Assembly: GCF_018446385.1 (NCBI RefSeq)
Contig: NC_055996.1
Location: forward strand, 13,069,317 to 13,133,316
Origin: Zingiber officinale
Taxonomy: Eukaryota > Streptophyta > Magnoliopsida > Zingiberales > Zingiberaceae
DNA: 64,000 nt
Direction of reading: 5' to 3'
Positions 49,301-61,312 of the stretch are shown here, piece after piece. A model generated the notes under the pieces. The model was not told where the DNA came from, ran no database searches, and saw only the letters and a list, made by a program, of their open reading frames with translations. Position 1 is the stretch's first letter. Each line of letters begins with the position of its first letter. A program made the position numbers and the translations under genes.

Positions 49301-51835
49301 AAAAAATTAGTTTTTTCACAAGATTTCTTGCTTTTTGCAATACTTAAGGTTTCTTTTACATTTTATTTTAAACCTTTTTTTTTGCAGAATTGCAACTTTC
49401 CTAATAGGTATATAGTGCATTTCTGCTGTTTGTTTATTGATTTTTTAATCCTTTTTTTCTTTAAGGTTGTGCCTTTGCTCATGAAAGCAATTGGATGGCA
49501 AAACTGTGGTTTAGTAGCTTTGGAAACATTAAAGCGTGTCGTTGTTGCTGGAAATCGTGCTCGAGATTCACTAGTCGCACAGGCACTGAAGTAAGTTTCA
49601 GCAAAATTAGTTACATTTTCCTCTTCTTTCTGTAAGGGTTGCATTAACATCAACCAAGATGATTCAGCTAGAGCAAGCTTTCTTCCATGATATAGAAATG
49701 AGGACTAATAAATCAGTGAATGCATTTCAATTGGGTTACTCTGTATAAACTTTGTCAGGTTTACTTCTGGAATATTTTTTTCATCTAAATGCGATGAAAA
49801 ACTAGCTGATTGGTCTTTCTTTTGGCTGCACACTGGAGTTATATAATTGTTTCTTTTAGTAATTGTCGATATAGCCTTTTGAAATACCACCAACTCCAAT
49901 AATATCTTCCTTAGACAATGTTACAGATGTAATCTTATACAGATAATGCATATAATGCCAAATTGTGTGCCAAGACAGACATTCAAAAGCCAAGGAATTG
50001 TAAAACTACAATATTAAGTAATCTTACTAGTACATTTCATATTTTCTATACTGTTATATAAGTCAAAAGAATGTTTTTAAATTAAAATTATAATCCTTCA
50101 GTTTGATTCTAGTGTTTTTTTCGTTGCACATTTGTTTTTCACATTAAGATCCCAAACAGTTGGGAAAAACATGGCTTGTGTTATGATAATGGCATTTGAT
50201 TTTCACAAATGTTACATAATGAAGGCTCACTACTAGAGGCCAGACAATATTTTCAACAAATAACTGGACAAACTCATCCATTTGTTTGCTTGATTACTTT
50301 GTTTATCAGATTGTTCAGGAACCTGCTCAAATGACATTATCTGTTATCTGAACATAGGATGGAAGATGCCGATATGAATTACTATTATGTGATGTACCTT
50401 TAATATGCTGTCTTTTTTTTTTTTTTTAAATAATGTTATCTAATAATCTATTTATGCATGTATGCTGTAGGATTGGTCTTGTTGAGATACTTCTTGGCCT
50501 TCTTGATTGGAGAGCTGGTGGACGACATGGATTGAGTGCAGAAATGAAGTGGAGTGAAACTGATGCTTCAGTTGCTCGAGTACTTGTAGTAGAGGTTTGC
50601 TTGCTGAAAGCCCTGTGTCATTTTGTTGATATCTGAGTGTTCCTCTGCAGGAAGGGGCCATTTGGTTGCCTGCATATAGCATCTGTGCATCAAATGGCCT
50701 ATTTCTGCCCTGTTATCTACAAATGGATCTGCCATTCAAAATGGTAGCAGATTCTATTTGCAATCTGCAACTAATCTAAAAATATCTTAAGGATAAAGTA
50801 TCATAAAAAATAAATAGAAAAAATGTATATATATATCCTACATCCTAATTTGGTTGTAATTAAAATACAAGAAAGATATAGTATCTAATACAAATTTTGA
50901 ATAAAAAGTGTGTTTAATTTTTCTAATATTAAACTAAAATAATTAAAGTACATTCCAAAAATATATATTGATTTGTATTGTCCATATAGCCGACTCCACA
51001 CAGTGGATAAAGGCTTGGTTGTCGTTGTTCTAGTATTGCAAAAATTATATCATGCATCTAAAACAATTATAATGGACTTACAGTTGTGTTATTTAAAAAA
51101 TTGTTTTACAAAATCGCAATGGCATTTGCAGAAAATCAGACAGCTTAACTTCATATGCCATTTGCTTATGGTTGCTGATTGCATACATAACCAGTTACAA
51201 GGCAATCAAATGCTCTGGAAGTTACACATTTTTGACCTTATAATAATTTTGGATGCAGCTGAAACCACTATAACTACTTAGGTTTGACTTTGCCCCTATA
51301 ATCTTTTAACTAAGGATCGTTGAGAGTCATCAGATCCTGCTTATATTTTGTATCAGCTTCCACTGGTGGAAGTTCAAATGTTCAAAACTTCAACAAGCGT
51401 TTGAACAGAAAAAACAAATATACTGGGATGTTGTTATTGGCAAAGAATGTAGACAGAACATTCTCACGCTTTAATACTAGCCAATTTTACTCAAATCATT
51501 TCATGGTTCTATTTATATATCAGGGGAACAATATAAGTTGTACACCGATTTCACATGCCACTTGCTTCTGTAGATTCCAAGTCTTAATAACAAATATTTT
51601 AGCGATACAAGAGAACTGATCTCTAATTGAAATTTGATACTTTGATTTGTGTGATTTGATCCAGGTTTTGCATGCTTTTGCCACTGAAGGTGCCCATTGC
51701 TCTAGAATTCGAGAAATCTTAGATGGTTCTGATGTAAGTTCACTTATCTATTTGTCAATATTTCACTTTACCATTTACTCTTTTTTTATACAACATTCTA
51801 CACTATCGTAATGTCCCGTAGGGCTACCAGGATAA

Positions 51836-51876
<41 letters not shown>

Positions 51877-54855
51877 GTCTGTGTTACTTGGACTCTGGTA
51901 CGAGTATTGACATGGGTATGTAATTGAATGTCTGACATGGCTATTTTTAGAATTTTTTACAAGTGATTGATAGAAATGTTAAGTGTCCACTTGGAGTGAA
52001 TATATCCAAGTGTGTTAAGTGTCCACTTGGAGTGAATATATCCAAATGTTGGGTAGCCAATATGGGTGTATGGATGAGGTAGATGAAGAGCCCTCCATAT
52101 CAAAATGTTTATAGTAATATTCTTCACTCTCATTTCCCACGGTACAACAAAATTTCTCATTCTTTCAACACCGTGTACCAAGTTTCTCATTCTTTCAATA
52201 CCAGCGTATTATGAGATTTAGGAATGCAATTGTAATCTCTCAGTTGTATATAAGGCAAAATGAACCAGTCGTGGATGCTTGAGTTGATATACCATGGTGA
52301 TGGTCTTGTGGTTAAGGATCTTAATTAGGTGCTGGCATGTTTCAACAACTGCAAATCATCCAATATCCATGTGTGAATTTAAGACCCTTCTATGTCAACA
52401 AAGGCATCAGTTCCGTTTTCTGATGCCTGCTAAAAGGGATTACTGTAGGTTTTATCACCAAATATTTTCAACAAATTTTGAACTACTAGAATATTTAAAA
52501 TTAGTAGAGGGAAGAGACTGATCCTGAGTTGGAGCTTGATCAATAGTTTTATCAACGGTGTTGTGTAATAACCTTCAATCAAAACTTCTGTTACATTGGT
52601 CAGAAGGAGATGCTTTTTTTTGTCCAAAGCTGCATGATTTCTGTTCCTTCATGTATTGAAGCACATTAGCAGGCAAAGAAAAGAATATGTATTCTCCTAT
52701 TCTAGATTGGTAGACACGTCATTCAAAATTTGAAAAAAGTTGTATGTATTGGTCACTTGGTGTGAGTAGACAGCATCTCAATGGTTGAATAGCTGTTTGA
52801 AAGCCTAGAATATGTATTAGAAGTACCTAGATACATATTCGACATTGACAGTTGGCACTTGGCAGTATATCAATGAGTGATCTTTGAAAGGTATTCCAAA
52901 GTTCATAGATACTTCCAAGATGTAAACATATTAAAAAAAATTGACTCTAGAAGTTATTTGAAGCTGCCACTATTTTCCAACCTTACAGATTGGCAGTTTT
53001 GCTTGAATACTTGTGGACGAAGGATACAAAGCCAATATTTTGACAAGGTCCAGAAGGAAGATGCTTGTGAAACATAAATCTATAAGATTAAGATGGAAAC
53101 TTTCAGGTGTTAATTTATTTTTCCATCCATTGCTATCAAATCACGGAAAGCTATAGCTACACACAGTATTGATGGTTGCAAGATGAACAAGGCAGTTTCT
53201 ATAGTTCGTGGGAATGTGATGGTTTCAATCTTGTGCAATGCAATTAATGTTGGTACAAGTTGATGCCATTTTACATGACTAGGAAAGGAGAGGAAGATGT
53301 GGTGATCAAAGAGGCAGTGTGGCATCATGAAAACCCATTTCATGAAAAAAGTATCATATATAGTATATTGTTGAGGTCTGCAAGAAGCCACAAGGCCCTC
53401 CCCCATACATTTTGCCTTGTTTTGTTGACTTCTTATGTTTTTTTCACCCTAGCAGAGATGGTGTCTGACCTTGCTTGTTCTCTTTGACTTGGTGCCTTGA
53501 TTTGGCACTATTCACCCTCTATATGTGTGGAAGATTGTGTGAGTGTTTAAATATCTTTAATCTGTTATTCAACGACGATACATCCTCACATAAAGCAAGG
53601 AATAGGATTGGAATTTTGTGTGATGCTGGGGTGTCACAGCTGAAATTTTCTATTTTGAGAAAAAACTGTCACGAAACTGGGAAGCATATGCGATGCATAC
53701 CTCAAACACTTTATCCCTCATTGTTGCTCACCATCGGCAGTCACTTGCCATTGACTCACCACTGCTAGTTTTCTTCTCTGCTGCAGGCGACAGCAGAGGA
53801 GATCAAGAGAAGACCCCAACAACAGAAAAATTAACCATAAACCTGTTAACCAGTAACTCATTATGTAATCTAGCAAAGATCAAAGGTGTGAGTTTGATCA
53901 CATTGTGGACAAATATGGAGAAGTTCTAACCATGTCCATGTCCTTCACAATCGCATCAATTACTTACAAGGAATGATTGATTTTACACAGGGTAAAGCAA
54001 TGTAATTTAGTTGCACAGCACTTGAGACAAAGCAATGGAATACTAGGCATATTTCCTTCAGTCATCAGCTGTGAACTCCGTGGAGAGGGTGTTAAAACCA
54101 ACAAAAACCTATACCCAATTGGAATCGTCATGCTACTTCTACAAGACAAGATCATCTAGAGAACACTGATATTAAGTAGTTTATCCAGTTTTCTTTTTGA
54201 GAGCTCTGAAATAGGCTCATCCTGACAAAACTTCTTTTCACCAAAAACTTGTAAATAATCTTTTATGCTGGAATATATTTGCCAAAGAAAATTCTAGCTC
54301 ACTATGCTGGAAGTGTATCATTTGTTTCTCCTGTTACAGCACTGCTTTCTTTTGCCTAGTTTAAATACCACTAGTCTCCTAGAAATGATTCAAACATATG
54401 GCTTATTTCTGTTTTGTGTTTGTATAACATGTGGCTTCTGGATTTTAGCTGATAACATCTGAACCCTACAGGAAAATTAAGTCAACTAAATAGCAGAAAC
54501 TAAAAGTGTTACAGCTTTACAAGGTAGTGGCAAATGAGATCTTGTCTAGGAGAGATTGCTTGAATTGCTTCGTGTTACTTTTATTATGAAAATCAGTTTT
54601 ATAAGATTTTCTGGAAACTTATTTATCAGCTATCAACATTAATTTCTGCTTCGTCAGGTATGGAGTGCTTATAAAAATCAAAAGCACGATCTTTTCCTTC
54701 CTTCAAATGCCCAGTTCGCTGCTGCTGGTGTTGCTGGGCTCATTGAAAGTTCATCATCAAGATTTACATATGCACTTACTGCTCCACCTTCCCAGTCAAT
54801 CCCTTCTATTGCAGCTCCAAATTCTAATGAAAGAAACAACCACAGGTCCACATAG
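26762..54855 (+). CDS. GRV2: DnaJ homologue GRV2/KAM2 (RME-8); internal TGA in exon 10
   Basis: Endosomal J-protein needed in Arabidopsis for vacuolar and endosomal trafficking and gravitropism. Twenty-two exons: 26762-27265, 27949-28182, 28292-28379, 29713-29921, 31219-31320, 31413-31475, 31665-33899, 36627-36989, 37544-37684, 40125-40517, 40599-41087, 41555-41778, 41871-42215, 42403-42697, 45806-46246, 46326-46671, 47893-48233, 48297-48755, 49466-49590, 50471-50594, 51665-51733, 54658-54855. They sum to 7,788 nt (2,595 codons plus stop), phase-consistent throughout, near the 2,554 residues I recall for Arabidopsis. The N-terminus ([29 protein letters not shown]) has the RME-8 start. Exon 8 has a GYF-like module ([20 protein letters not shown]). 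Exon 11 has the J domain, with HPD at codons 1585-1587 ([15 protein letters not shown]). IWN-type repeats recur ([50 protein letters not shown]). The frame is open except TGA at 40416-40418 (codon 1411), where Arg is expected. Intron 8 is GC-AG; the others I placed are GT-AG. Confidence 0.93.
27316..27560. repeat. tandem duplication in GRV2 intron 1
   Basis: Two copies of a unit of about 121 bp (CCCAATATTCAAGGGCGTT... / CCCAATACTCAAGGGCGTT...) follow each other with few differences, so the duplication is fairly recent. Confidence 0.85.
34225..34340. repeat. tandem duplication in GRV2 intron 7
   Basis: The unit GGTTCATAACAGTGGACAGA...TATAGCATTGGG... is present twice with a period of about 62 bp and small changes. 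Confidence 0.8.
35507..35770. repeat. diverged tandem duplication in GRV2 intron 7
   Basis: Two units of about 125 bp share AAAGTGTTTAATGCTTGCAA / AAAGTGTTTAACGCTTGCAA, TATATTGTT and AAGAGAGAGCTTGCT / AAGAGAGAATTTACT, clearly diverged. Confidence 0.65.
36990..36995 (+). other. GC donor splice site of GRV2 intron 8
   Basis: The exon ends CCAATTCAG and the intron begins GCAAGT, followed after 554 bp by TTCAG and an in-frame exon ([12 protein letters not shown]). AG/GCAAGT is the known strong form of the rare GC-AG intron. Confidence 0.85.
40416..40418 (+). other. in-frame TGA in GRV2 exon 10 (codon 1411)
   Basis: The reading is [18 protein letters not shown]; relatives have [15 protein letters not shown] single C-to-T change in CGA explains it. 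Both sides stay in the same frame and the exon keeps good splice sites. The truncated product would lack the J domain and everything after it. Confidence 0.9.
43311..43364. repeat. compound (TA)n(GA)n microsatellite in GRV2 intron 14
   Basis: An uninterrupted TA run (with one C) passes into a GA run. No other function is apparent. Confidence 0.9.
43926..44076. mobile_element. short hairpin MITE in GRV2 intron 14
   Basis: An element of about 134 bp folds into a nearly complete hairpin: AGAGATGTGATATGCTGGGC on the left, and the same sequence on the other strand at the right end. The inner arms GCATGCGACAGAGGGGGGC / GCCCCCCTGTCGCATATGC also pair. GTATGTAT is present on both sides (43926-43933, 44068-44075), extendable to 9 bp (GTATGTATA). 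Eight bases suggests hAT and nine Mutator; the data do not decide. Its GC-rich stem stands out from the AT-rich intron. Confidence 0.75.
45050..45350. repeat. tandem duplication in GRV2 intron 14
   Basis: Two units of about 158 bp, each running from GATTGATTGT through AAAAGGTGTAGTTAGAGGAA to AACTACGCGCGC, differ at few positions. Confidence 0.85.
46828..47049 (+). mobile_element. Au-type SINE in GRV2 intron 16
   Basis: The insert (46848-47029) begins GGGGAGCCTTGGCGTAACGG (A box) and has a B box in CACGGGTTCGAATCCTGG. The tail region is typical of the plant Au SINE (CTTCCCCGGGACCCCGCATG...GAGCTTCGTGCACCGGGCTG) and ends in a T run. A perfect 20-bp duplication, AAATGACACTAATCTTGATT, flanks it at 46828-46847 and 47030-47049. 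It looks tRNA-like but is not a tRNA gene. Confidence 0.95.
47353..47540. repeat. dispersed repeat, copy in GRV2 intron 16
   Basis: It shares a series of landmarks (TGTTACT-CAGG/TTGG, GAGTATTGACATG, TGTCTGACA, AGACATGGGA, GATGAAGAG-like end) with 51880-52100. It is probably a decayed copy of the same unnamed non-autonomous element. Confidence 0.4.
51836..51878. repeat. compound (TC)n(TA)n microsatellite in GRV2 intron 21
   Basis: A CT run followed directly by a TA run, just before the dispersed repeat at 51880. Confidence 0.9.
51880..52100. repeat. dispersed repeat with 35-bp tandem duplication, GRV2 intron 21
   Basis: Related in landmarks to 47353-47540. It contains two direct copies of GTTAAGTGTCCACTTGGAGTGAATATATCCAA at about 51978 and 52013. 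Confidence 0.5.
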
Positions 54856-57213
54856 AGAGAGACATTTGCTATGGTAGCTAAATGACTTCCCATCAGAATT
54901 ACAGTTTTTCCAGCTCCTTTTTGTTTACCCCAAATAGTAAATAGTGTACAGCATCTTGATACTTGAAGGAAAGGGTCAAATTTCATTTATTTGGTTGTAC
55001 AAATTGGCTCCTATCGGTCATTATACCTTGTCTGTCTATATGTAGTCACGGAAATAATTGAGGTTTTTTTTGGTTGGGCCTTGTCAATCATTTTGAGGTG
55101 AGGCTGCATTCATGACTGGATAATTTTGAGTTTTTCCTGAGTAATAGAAAAAGATAGCGATAGAAAAACTATTGGTCTGTGTGGGGCTTTGGCGTGCAAA
55201 ATTTAGTACCAAGTAGCCATCCAAATGCCTTCTTGAGCCATTGTTTAAGGTCTTTCTGTGCACTGTGATTCTGTATTTTCTCATTGAAGAAATCTGCATG
55301 ATAAAGTTGTTTTTTCATCTTCGCCTTGAATGTATTTCTACTAACGCCTTAGTTTGGCCAGTTCAGTAAAATGTATACTCTAGTGTGGGTCTGTATACTC
55401 GGCCAATTATCTTTTCTACTATTTGCTCCATTTAGTTTCCAAAACATTCATTCATTCATCTATAGAGCAGTGCCATTATTTGTTTTCTTTTTCATCTTTT
55501 GCCAGAGAATAATCTGAAAGGCATACACCATCTCAACTACTGGAACCTTCTTTTTTGTACTCTTTGCTCATCTCAAATCATCATATTGAGAAAAATATTC
55601 ACAAGTCTTCAAATTTTTTCAGAGATATTATCCTGTCAGTTAGGGTTTAATCTAACTTAAGATGAGCCACACACATTTGTTTATTTTTTCAACATTAATA
55701 AAAAAATTAGAACAAGATAGAAAGGAAGCTGATTATAGCAATGAGCTGAGGATTACACCATGGTGGATGACATCTAAAGGTAATTAAAGAGAGAAAGTGT
55801 GGCCCCTCCGTCTTTTGGCTCTTTTTTTGTTTTTTTTTCCTTTTTCTTTTTCAGTTCTTTTTAACTCTGTGGCCTTCATTGTGTGATGTTGGCATGCTTG
55901 TCTTCCAAAAGAAAAGACAGGAGGAATCCACGACTAACAAGGTTAACTATCTTTTGAGCATTGACTGAATCCAGTGTCCTTATCTAATCAAGAACTGGGT
56001 TGGTTCTTTATCTGTTGCTGAATGAAAATTTGATGTGAATTTTCATGAAGAGCATAAGATTTTATAGAAATAGAGACTAGATGTCCTCTTCCACAATTAC
56101 TCGCCTACCGATGGTCTTGTAGTCTGTAGAAGGGAGAGGCCATTTATAAAAGCAAAGAACAACGCAAACATCACAGTTGGGCCCGACAAAGTACCCCACT
56201 AGCCCTACCCTAATCAGTCCGTAAGGGTAATCTCAGAAGCACAGCATCAAGGCATCAGCAATCGATCCCTGCAATTTTTGCCGTTTCTATAAGACTGTTC
56301 CAACGCTGAATCGGTATAAACTCATTAGCTTTTTTGTCCATGGGAACTTTGGCCCACGGCTACCCAATCCAAGTTTTCTATTAAATATTCAATGTTGACA
56401 GATTGATCAAATCACAATACTCTTCGTAATTTTTTAAAAACATTTTTATTGTATTTTTTTTTCGCCTTCCGTTCCATTATTTCTCTGTGCGCTATGTACT
56501 TCTAGTTGGCTTGATCAAGTTTTGAGAGAAGTTGCTTGTTGGATGGTGATACGGGAAAATTTGGAAGCTTTCAGTTGAATATTTCTGGAACGCTGACGGT
56601 CAAATGCTCCTCGCCTTTTCCATATCAAGTTGAAGATTTGTTGGTCAAAGTCAGAGGGTATCAGTATAATCCCGATGAATACCTGATGCTTAGTCAGACG
56701 AGAGCAGAGAATATTAGAATGGTAGAAGAAAGAGGCTCCTCTCTCTTTGGATTATCTTTTTTTTTTTTTTAAATTAATTCAACTTACGTCCATTGAGTTT
56801 AGAGATGACCTCTCCGACCCCAATAAAATTTTGGATTATTAATCCTTGTAATTAAAGGCGGTAGCTACTAAGAACAAAAAGTTAGTGAAGTTGCTCTATA
56901 ATATTTGCCCCCGTAGAGAACTTCTCGGTGTAGTTCTCTTATACTCTAATGTGAGGACTGAAAATAGGATTAGGATTTAGGAACATGAAATTCTCTTCTA
57001 TCAATCCGAGCTTGGATAACTAACATTAGCGCAAATTGAGATGATATTAAAGGAGAAAGGGGAACAAAACATGAGCAATCTGGGCCCTTTTTATTATTTT
57101 CAACTTTATTTATTAATTTTCACCTCTAACTAATCAACCTTTTGCCTTCCTTCCCTTTGAGCTTAGTAATTTACCCTCTCTTTTTTTTCCCCGAGTAATG
57201 GTACATCAACAAT
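54856..57213. other. region downstream of GRV2 without recognised gene
   Basis: It begins with the GRV2 3' UTR. An open stretch at 56536-56772 (78 codons, MLDGDTGKFGSFQLNISGTL at its start) has coding-like composition and is followed by a T run. I do not recognise it; it could be a transposon scrap. Nothing else is supported. Confidence 0.3.
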
Positions 57214-58755
57214 ATATTGGTGCAATTTTCCCTGGGTCAAGGTTGACCAGATTGACTACATTTGAGTTAACTCAAGCTTGAATCTTGATGTTTGAATTTT
57301 GATGTTTGATAATGTATAAAGCTTATAGTTGTAATTATCTGTTTGGGAAGATTGTTGGTACAATTCTCCTCTGGTCAAGAGTTGACCAGTTTGATGTGAA
57401 GAAGAGTCAAGTAGGTCAACGTTGACTAGATACTTGACTAGGAAGTCTAACGGGAAAGTTGACAGAAGATGAATATCCAAGTGGGTCAGTGTTAATCAGA
57501 CATTTGGTTGGGAAATTCTGGTGAGTGAAGTCAGGTGAAAGCCCTAGTGAGTGAAGCTAGGCAGAAAGAAAATCCTGATGAGTGACGCCAGACAGTTGTG
57601 AAAGTCCTGGTGAGTGAAGTCAGACATGTGAAAATTCAGGTGGGTCAAGGTTGACTGGAAACCTGGTGATTGGAAGTTCAAGTAGGTCAAAGGATTGACA
57701 AGATATTTGACACAAGGAGAAAATACTAAATGGGTCAAAGGATTGACCAGACACTTAGTGAAGAAGTCCTAACATGTCAAGGTTGACCATATGCTAGGCA
57801 AAGAAGAGTTCTAACAGGTCAAAGTTAACCGGATGTTGGGTAAATGAACCCTAGACTTCGGTTGGAAAGTTAGTATTTGGTAATCGACTAAGTTAGTCGA
57901 TTACCATAGCTTAAGGGACTAAGGTAATCGCTTAAGCTTGGAATCACGAGAAAAGCCTCCTAATCGATTAGGATACCATAAGCAATTAGGGTAATCGCTT
58001 ATGGTGCCTTCTGCGTCAAACAGAAGAATCTGTTTGAAGCTTAAGCGATCAGGGTGATCGCTTAAGTTAGATTTTGCGGAAGGCACATAGAGTTTGGTAA
58101 GCGATTAAACAAGAAGGATTAATCACTTACGGGGCTTCACGCGATTGAACAAAGGGTTGCTAAATCGATCAGGCTAATCGATTCAATAATGCATAATCGA
58201 CTAGGGTAGTTGATTAAGGTTGAAAATATAGCCGTTTATATAGGTTGTTGACGTGGTAATCGATTAAGGGGTCTCTTAATTGATGAAAGTGCCAACGGTA
58301 ACCCTAAAAAAGGGTTTTTTGAGCATTGTTCTCAATAGTGCTTACACGATTATTCTCCACACATTTTGCCGGATCTTAAGCTTTGGAAGATAAGTGTCGT
58401 AGCACTTTTCAACTGGTCCAGAGCCATCCACAAGCAACAAGAGATCAAGCAAGAAGAGGTCTTGAGTTATATTTTTACATTTACTTCTTGTTTAGAGTTG
58501 TATTCTTATTCTTGTGTTGTACAAGGCTTTTCCACGTCCGATTGTTCCGAGAAGGAGTTGTTTTTATAGTGGAGAGTGCGTTATGTGTGGATCTTTGGAT
58601 TAGTCACCTCTTCTTGAGCTGGATACCAAGTAAATCTACTTGTTAGCATTGGAGATCTTGACTTCGATTCTATCCGTTGCAAATCAACATCTACGAAGCA
58701 AGCAAACAAGCGTAACAAGCTATTCACCCCCCTCTAGCTTCGAAGTGTCCTAACA
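57214..58755 (+). mobile_element. Copia-type LTR with W-box palindromes and ATCGATTA repeats
   Basis: The block starts TATTGGTGCAATTTTCCC (probably TGTTGG originally) and ends GTGTCCTAACA. It is followed at once by AGTGGTATCAGAGTGAG, the initiator-tRNA(Met) primer-binding site of Copia elements (TGGTATCAGAG at 58758-58768), so this is the 5' LTR on the plus strand. It contains repeated GGTCAAGGTTGACC-like palindromes (57236-57830) and, from about 57880 to 58270, many ATCGATTA/TAATCGCTTA variants. Confidence 0.75.
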
Positions 58756-59333
58756 AGTGGTATCAGAGTGAGATTGCTCTTCACCGGAATCATCGTTAAA
58801 AGAGCAACGAGTTAGAGGAATAAGTTGAAGCCAACTTTTATCAAGTCAAAGACTTCATCACAAGAGCTCAACTTCAAATGAATTTTTGAGATGGACTTGG
58901 ATTCGACACAAGGGCACCTCCACCATTCACATCAACAAGCTTCGATCTTTGGAAATCAAGGATAAAAATTTCTTTATGGTGGAAATAGAGCAATAGTTTG
59001 CTCTAATAGAAGGATTCGAAGCTCCAACAAACGATAAGGGCAAGCTCATTAATAAGAGCAAATGGAGCAATGAGCAAATTCAAAGGTACGAGGCAAATGA
59101 CAAGGTAACCAAATTATTAGTTAGTTTATTGCCTAGAACTATTGTGTGCAAAATCGGAGATTATAAAGATACCAAGGAGCTTTGGAGCAAGTTGGCAAAA
59201 ATCCATGAAGAACCCTCCACTACACCAAATCAAGAAGAATCCAAAGAGGGTAATTCATTGGATCACCAAGAAGAAGATATTGAAGAAGGTCCATCCTCAA
59301 GAGAGGGCAATGACAAAAACAAAGGAGTGTATT
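58756..59333 (+). pseudogene. Copia gag remnant
   Basis: After the primer-binding site the sequence reads, with breaks, DTRAPPPFTSTSFDLWK, and then in a clean frame RYEANDKVTKLLVSLLPRTI and CKIGDYKDTKELWSKLAKIH. This is the N-terminal Copia gag fold. The frame ends at 59338, where an unrelated LTR-like block begins. Confidence 0.75.
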
Positions 59334-61312
59334 GTTAGTTTTTGAGGGATGTCTTAAGACAATCGCCTTATGATTTTTACTATTTATTTGATAAATATAG
59401 AGTCACTATTTGAGTGCATATTCTTTATGTATATGATTGGATCTTAAACTCACATACTGAATGCTCGTAATACATTTCATAGCATGAGAGAACTTGTGAT
59501 TGAATCATAACTTGTGAGTATCTCTACATATGCAATTATGAATATATTAGAATATTCCCTAGTCGATGAATTGATGAGTTCGTATATCATCAATTCTAAT
59601 AGACTAGCACGGGTTATAATCGGTCTAACTAAGCAGCTGTTTCTCACTTGTTGGAGATATTGGAATGCCAAGAGTTAAACGTGGATGCTAGTTATGGTAA
59701 CTAGTTTATTGGAGTGACCTACTGTAAGACTTCATATGATTCTCTCTCTATATATAGATATGTCAATGAAGTTCTTACTGTAACTCGAGTGCAAGTTTTT
59801 TTCAACTTGAGGTATACAAGTCACCTTGGTCATGGAGGCTTATACTTTGACATCTTAAGCAAGCATCTCCTTAGAGATGCGGACTCGGGATGATTGGGTA
59901 TAAGTCAAAGTGCCCGAAGGTATTTGGATAGCCCACAGAGGATTCACCACTCCTTGCGAGGAGACGTATACCCTATGACCACTCGTTAGGATTATTACTC
60001 AAATCTTTAGCTAAAGCATCACATGTTAAGAGTATGAGACTCTTATACACATGTCAAAATAATTTGAATCCACAGAATGAGGAAGTATTACTTGGGCTAG
60101 GTGTGACGTAGTCAGCCTAGTGAGGACTGACACATAGACCATGTCCTGAATCAAGTGGGTATGAGACAAGTGAAATAAATATAGCACGACTTATTGTAGT
60201 TGCTGAAAGGTTTGGAAGTGGTCCGAGATCAACCTATGATTTTCTGGTTAATTGAGGATTATGATGTACTATTAGGTGCCACTCATAATCGTTCCATAAT
60301 TGATGGTTAATTATGGACAACCAACATAACCGGAAACCTATAAGGTCACATGTACTACGAGTTTATCTAAGAGACATAAAATGAGTTTGAAAATTGGATT
60401 CTCAGATTAAGAGAGATTAAGTCTGGTTGGACTAGACGAGGGCAAATATGAAATCAAAATGGCGTAACGGAAGTGCACATGATTCATATCTTTTGAAGAC
60501 GAGTTGGACAGTCTTTAGTTTAAATTAATAAACCAAATTTGTTTGATTCTTTAATTAAAAGAGTTCTTGATTTTGAACTAAATTTAAGGTTATTGGTGTG
60601 GATGGTAAGTTTTTGGATTTGATCCAAACTAATAAGAAATATATATATTTTGATATATATATATTTAAGAGGAGATATTATATATATATATATATTGTGA
60701 TATTGAGAAGAGAAAAAAAAAGACGTATGATGGGCTTTTGAGAAAAGAAAAAAAGGGTTTTTCTTTTCTCTTTCCCTCTCGCGTTTTCCCTCTGCTGCTT
60801 CGTTCTCACATCACTGAATGGAAAAGGCTTTGCTCTTTTCTGCGTCGTCACCGCCGATGAGCTTCGCCGGCCAGCGTCTGACACTAGCTGGTGGCCCTCT
60901 CACCGACTAATAGCCGTCCACACCAGCGGAGATCGCCGTCGCCACCCAAACTACAAGAGGCGGTGCCTCTTGCTATCCGCCGCCGCACGCCAACGAGCAG
61001 TGGGGGTTTCCATCACCGTTGGTGAACATATTTGACCGATAGATGTCGGACCTCCTTCTGTCAGCTCACCGTCAGCCAGTGGAGGCTTTTGCTGTCGACT
61101 ACAGCCACCGGCAGTGACTTTGTCATCGTCGGACAACAACTTTGTGATAGTTGCTCATCAATTGATTTGTGTCGCTTGGTTGCAATTATTACCTGGTATA
61201 AATCGGATTGTGATCCCTCTCTCGGATCTAACCGTCTCCTACCTTTGGCTAGTACTGAAGCCGAGACACAACTTAGACTTATTGAAGTCGCCTCGAAGAT
61301 AGCTTGGCATGG
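59334..61312. mobile_element. probable second LTR-type block inserted in gag
   Basis: About 2 kb starts TGTTAG just where the gag reading frame breaks. It includes a promoter-like TCTCTATATATAGATATG (59745) and a (TA)n run near 60676-60697. A GC-richer leader-like part (60780-61110) follows. The composition resembles a long Copia LTR. I cannot identify a matching second LTR, and the right border is uncertain. Confidence 0.4.

Noticed and set aside
56536..56772. 78-codon frame downstream of GRV2
   Set aside because: No recognisable motif, and it ends in a poly-T-derived Phe run. Not supported as a gene.
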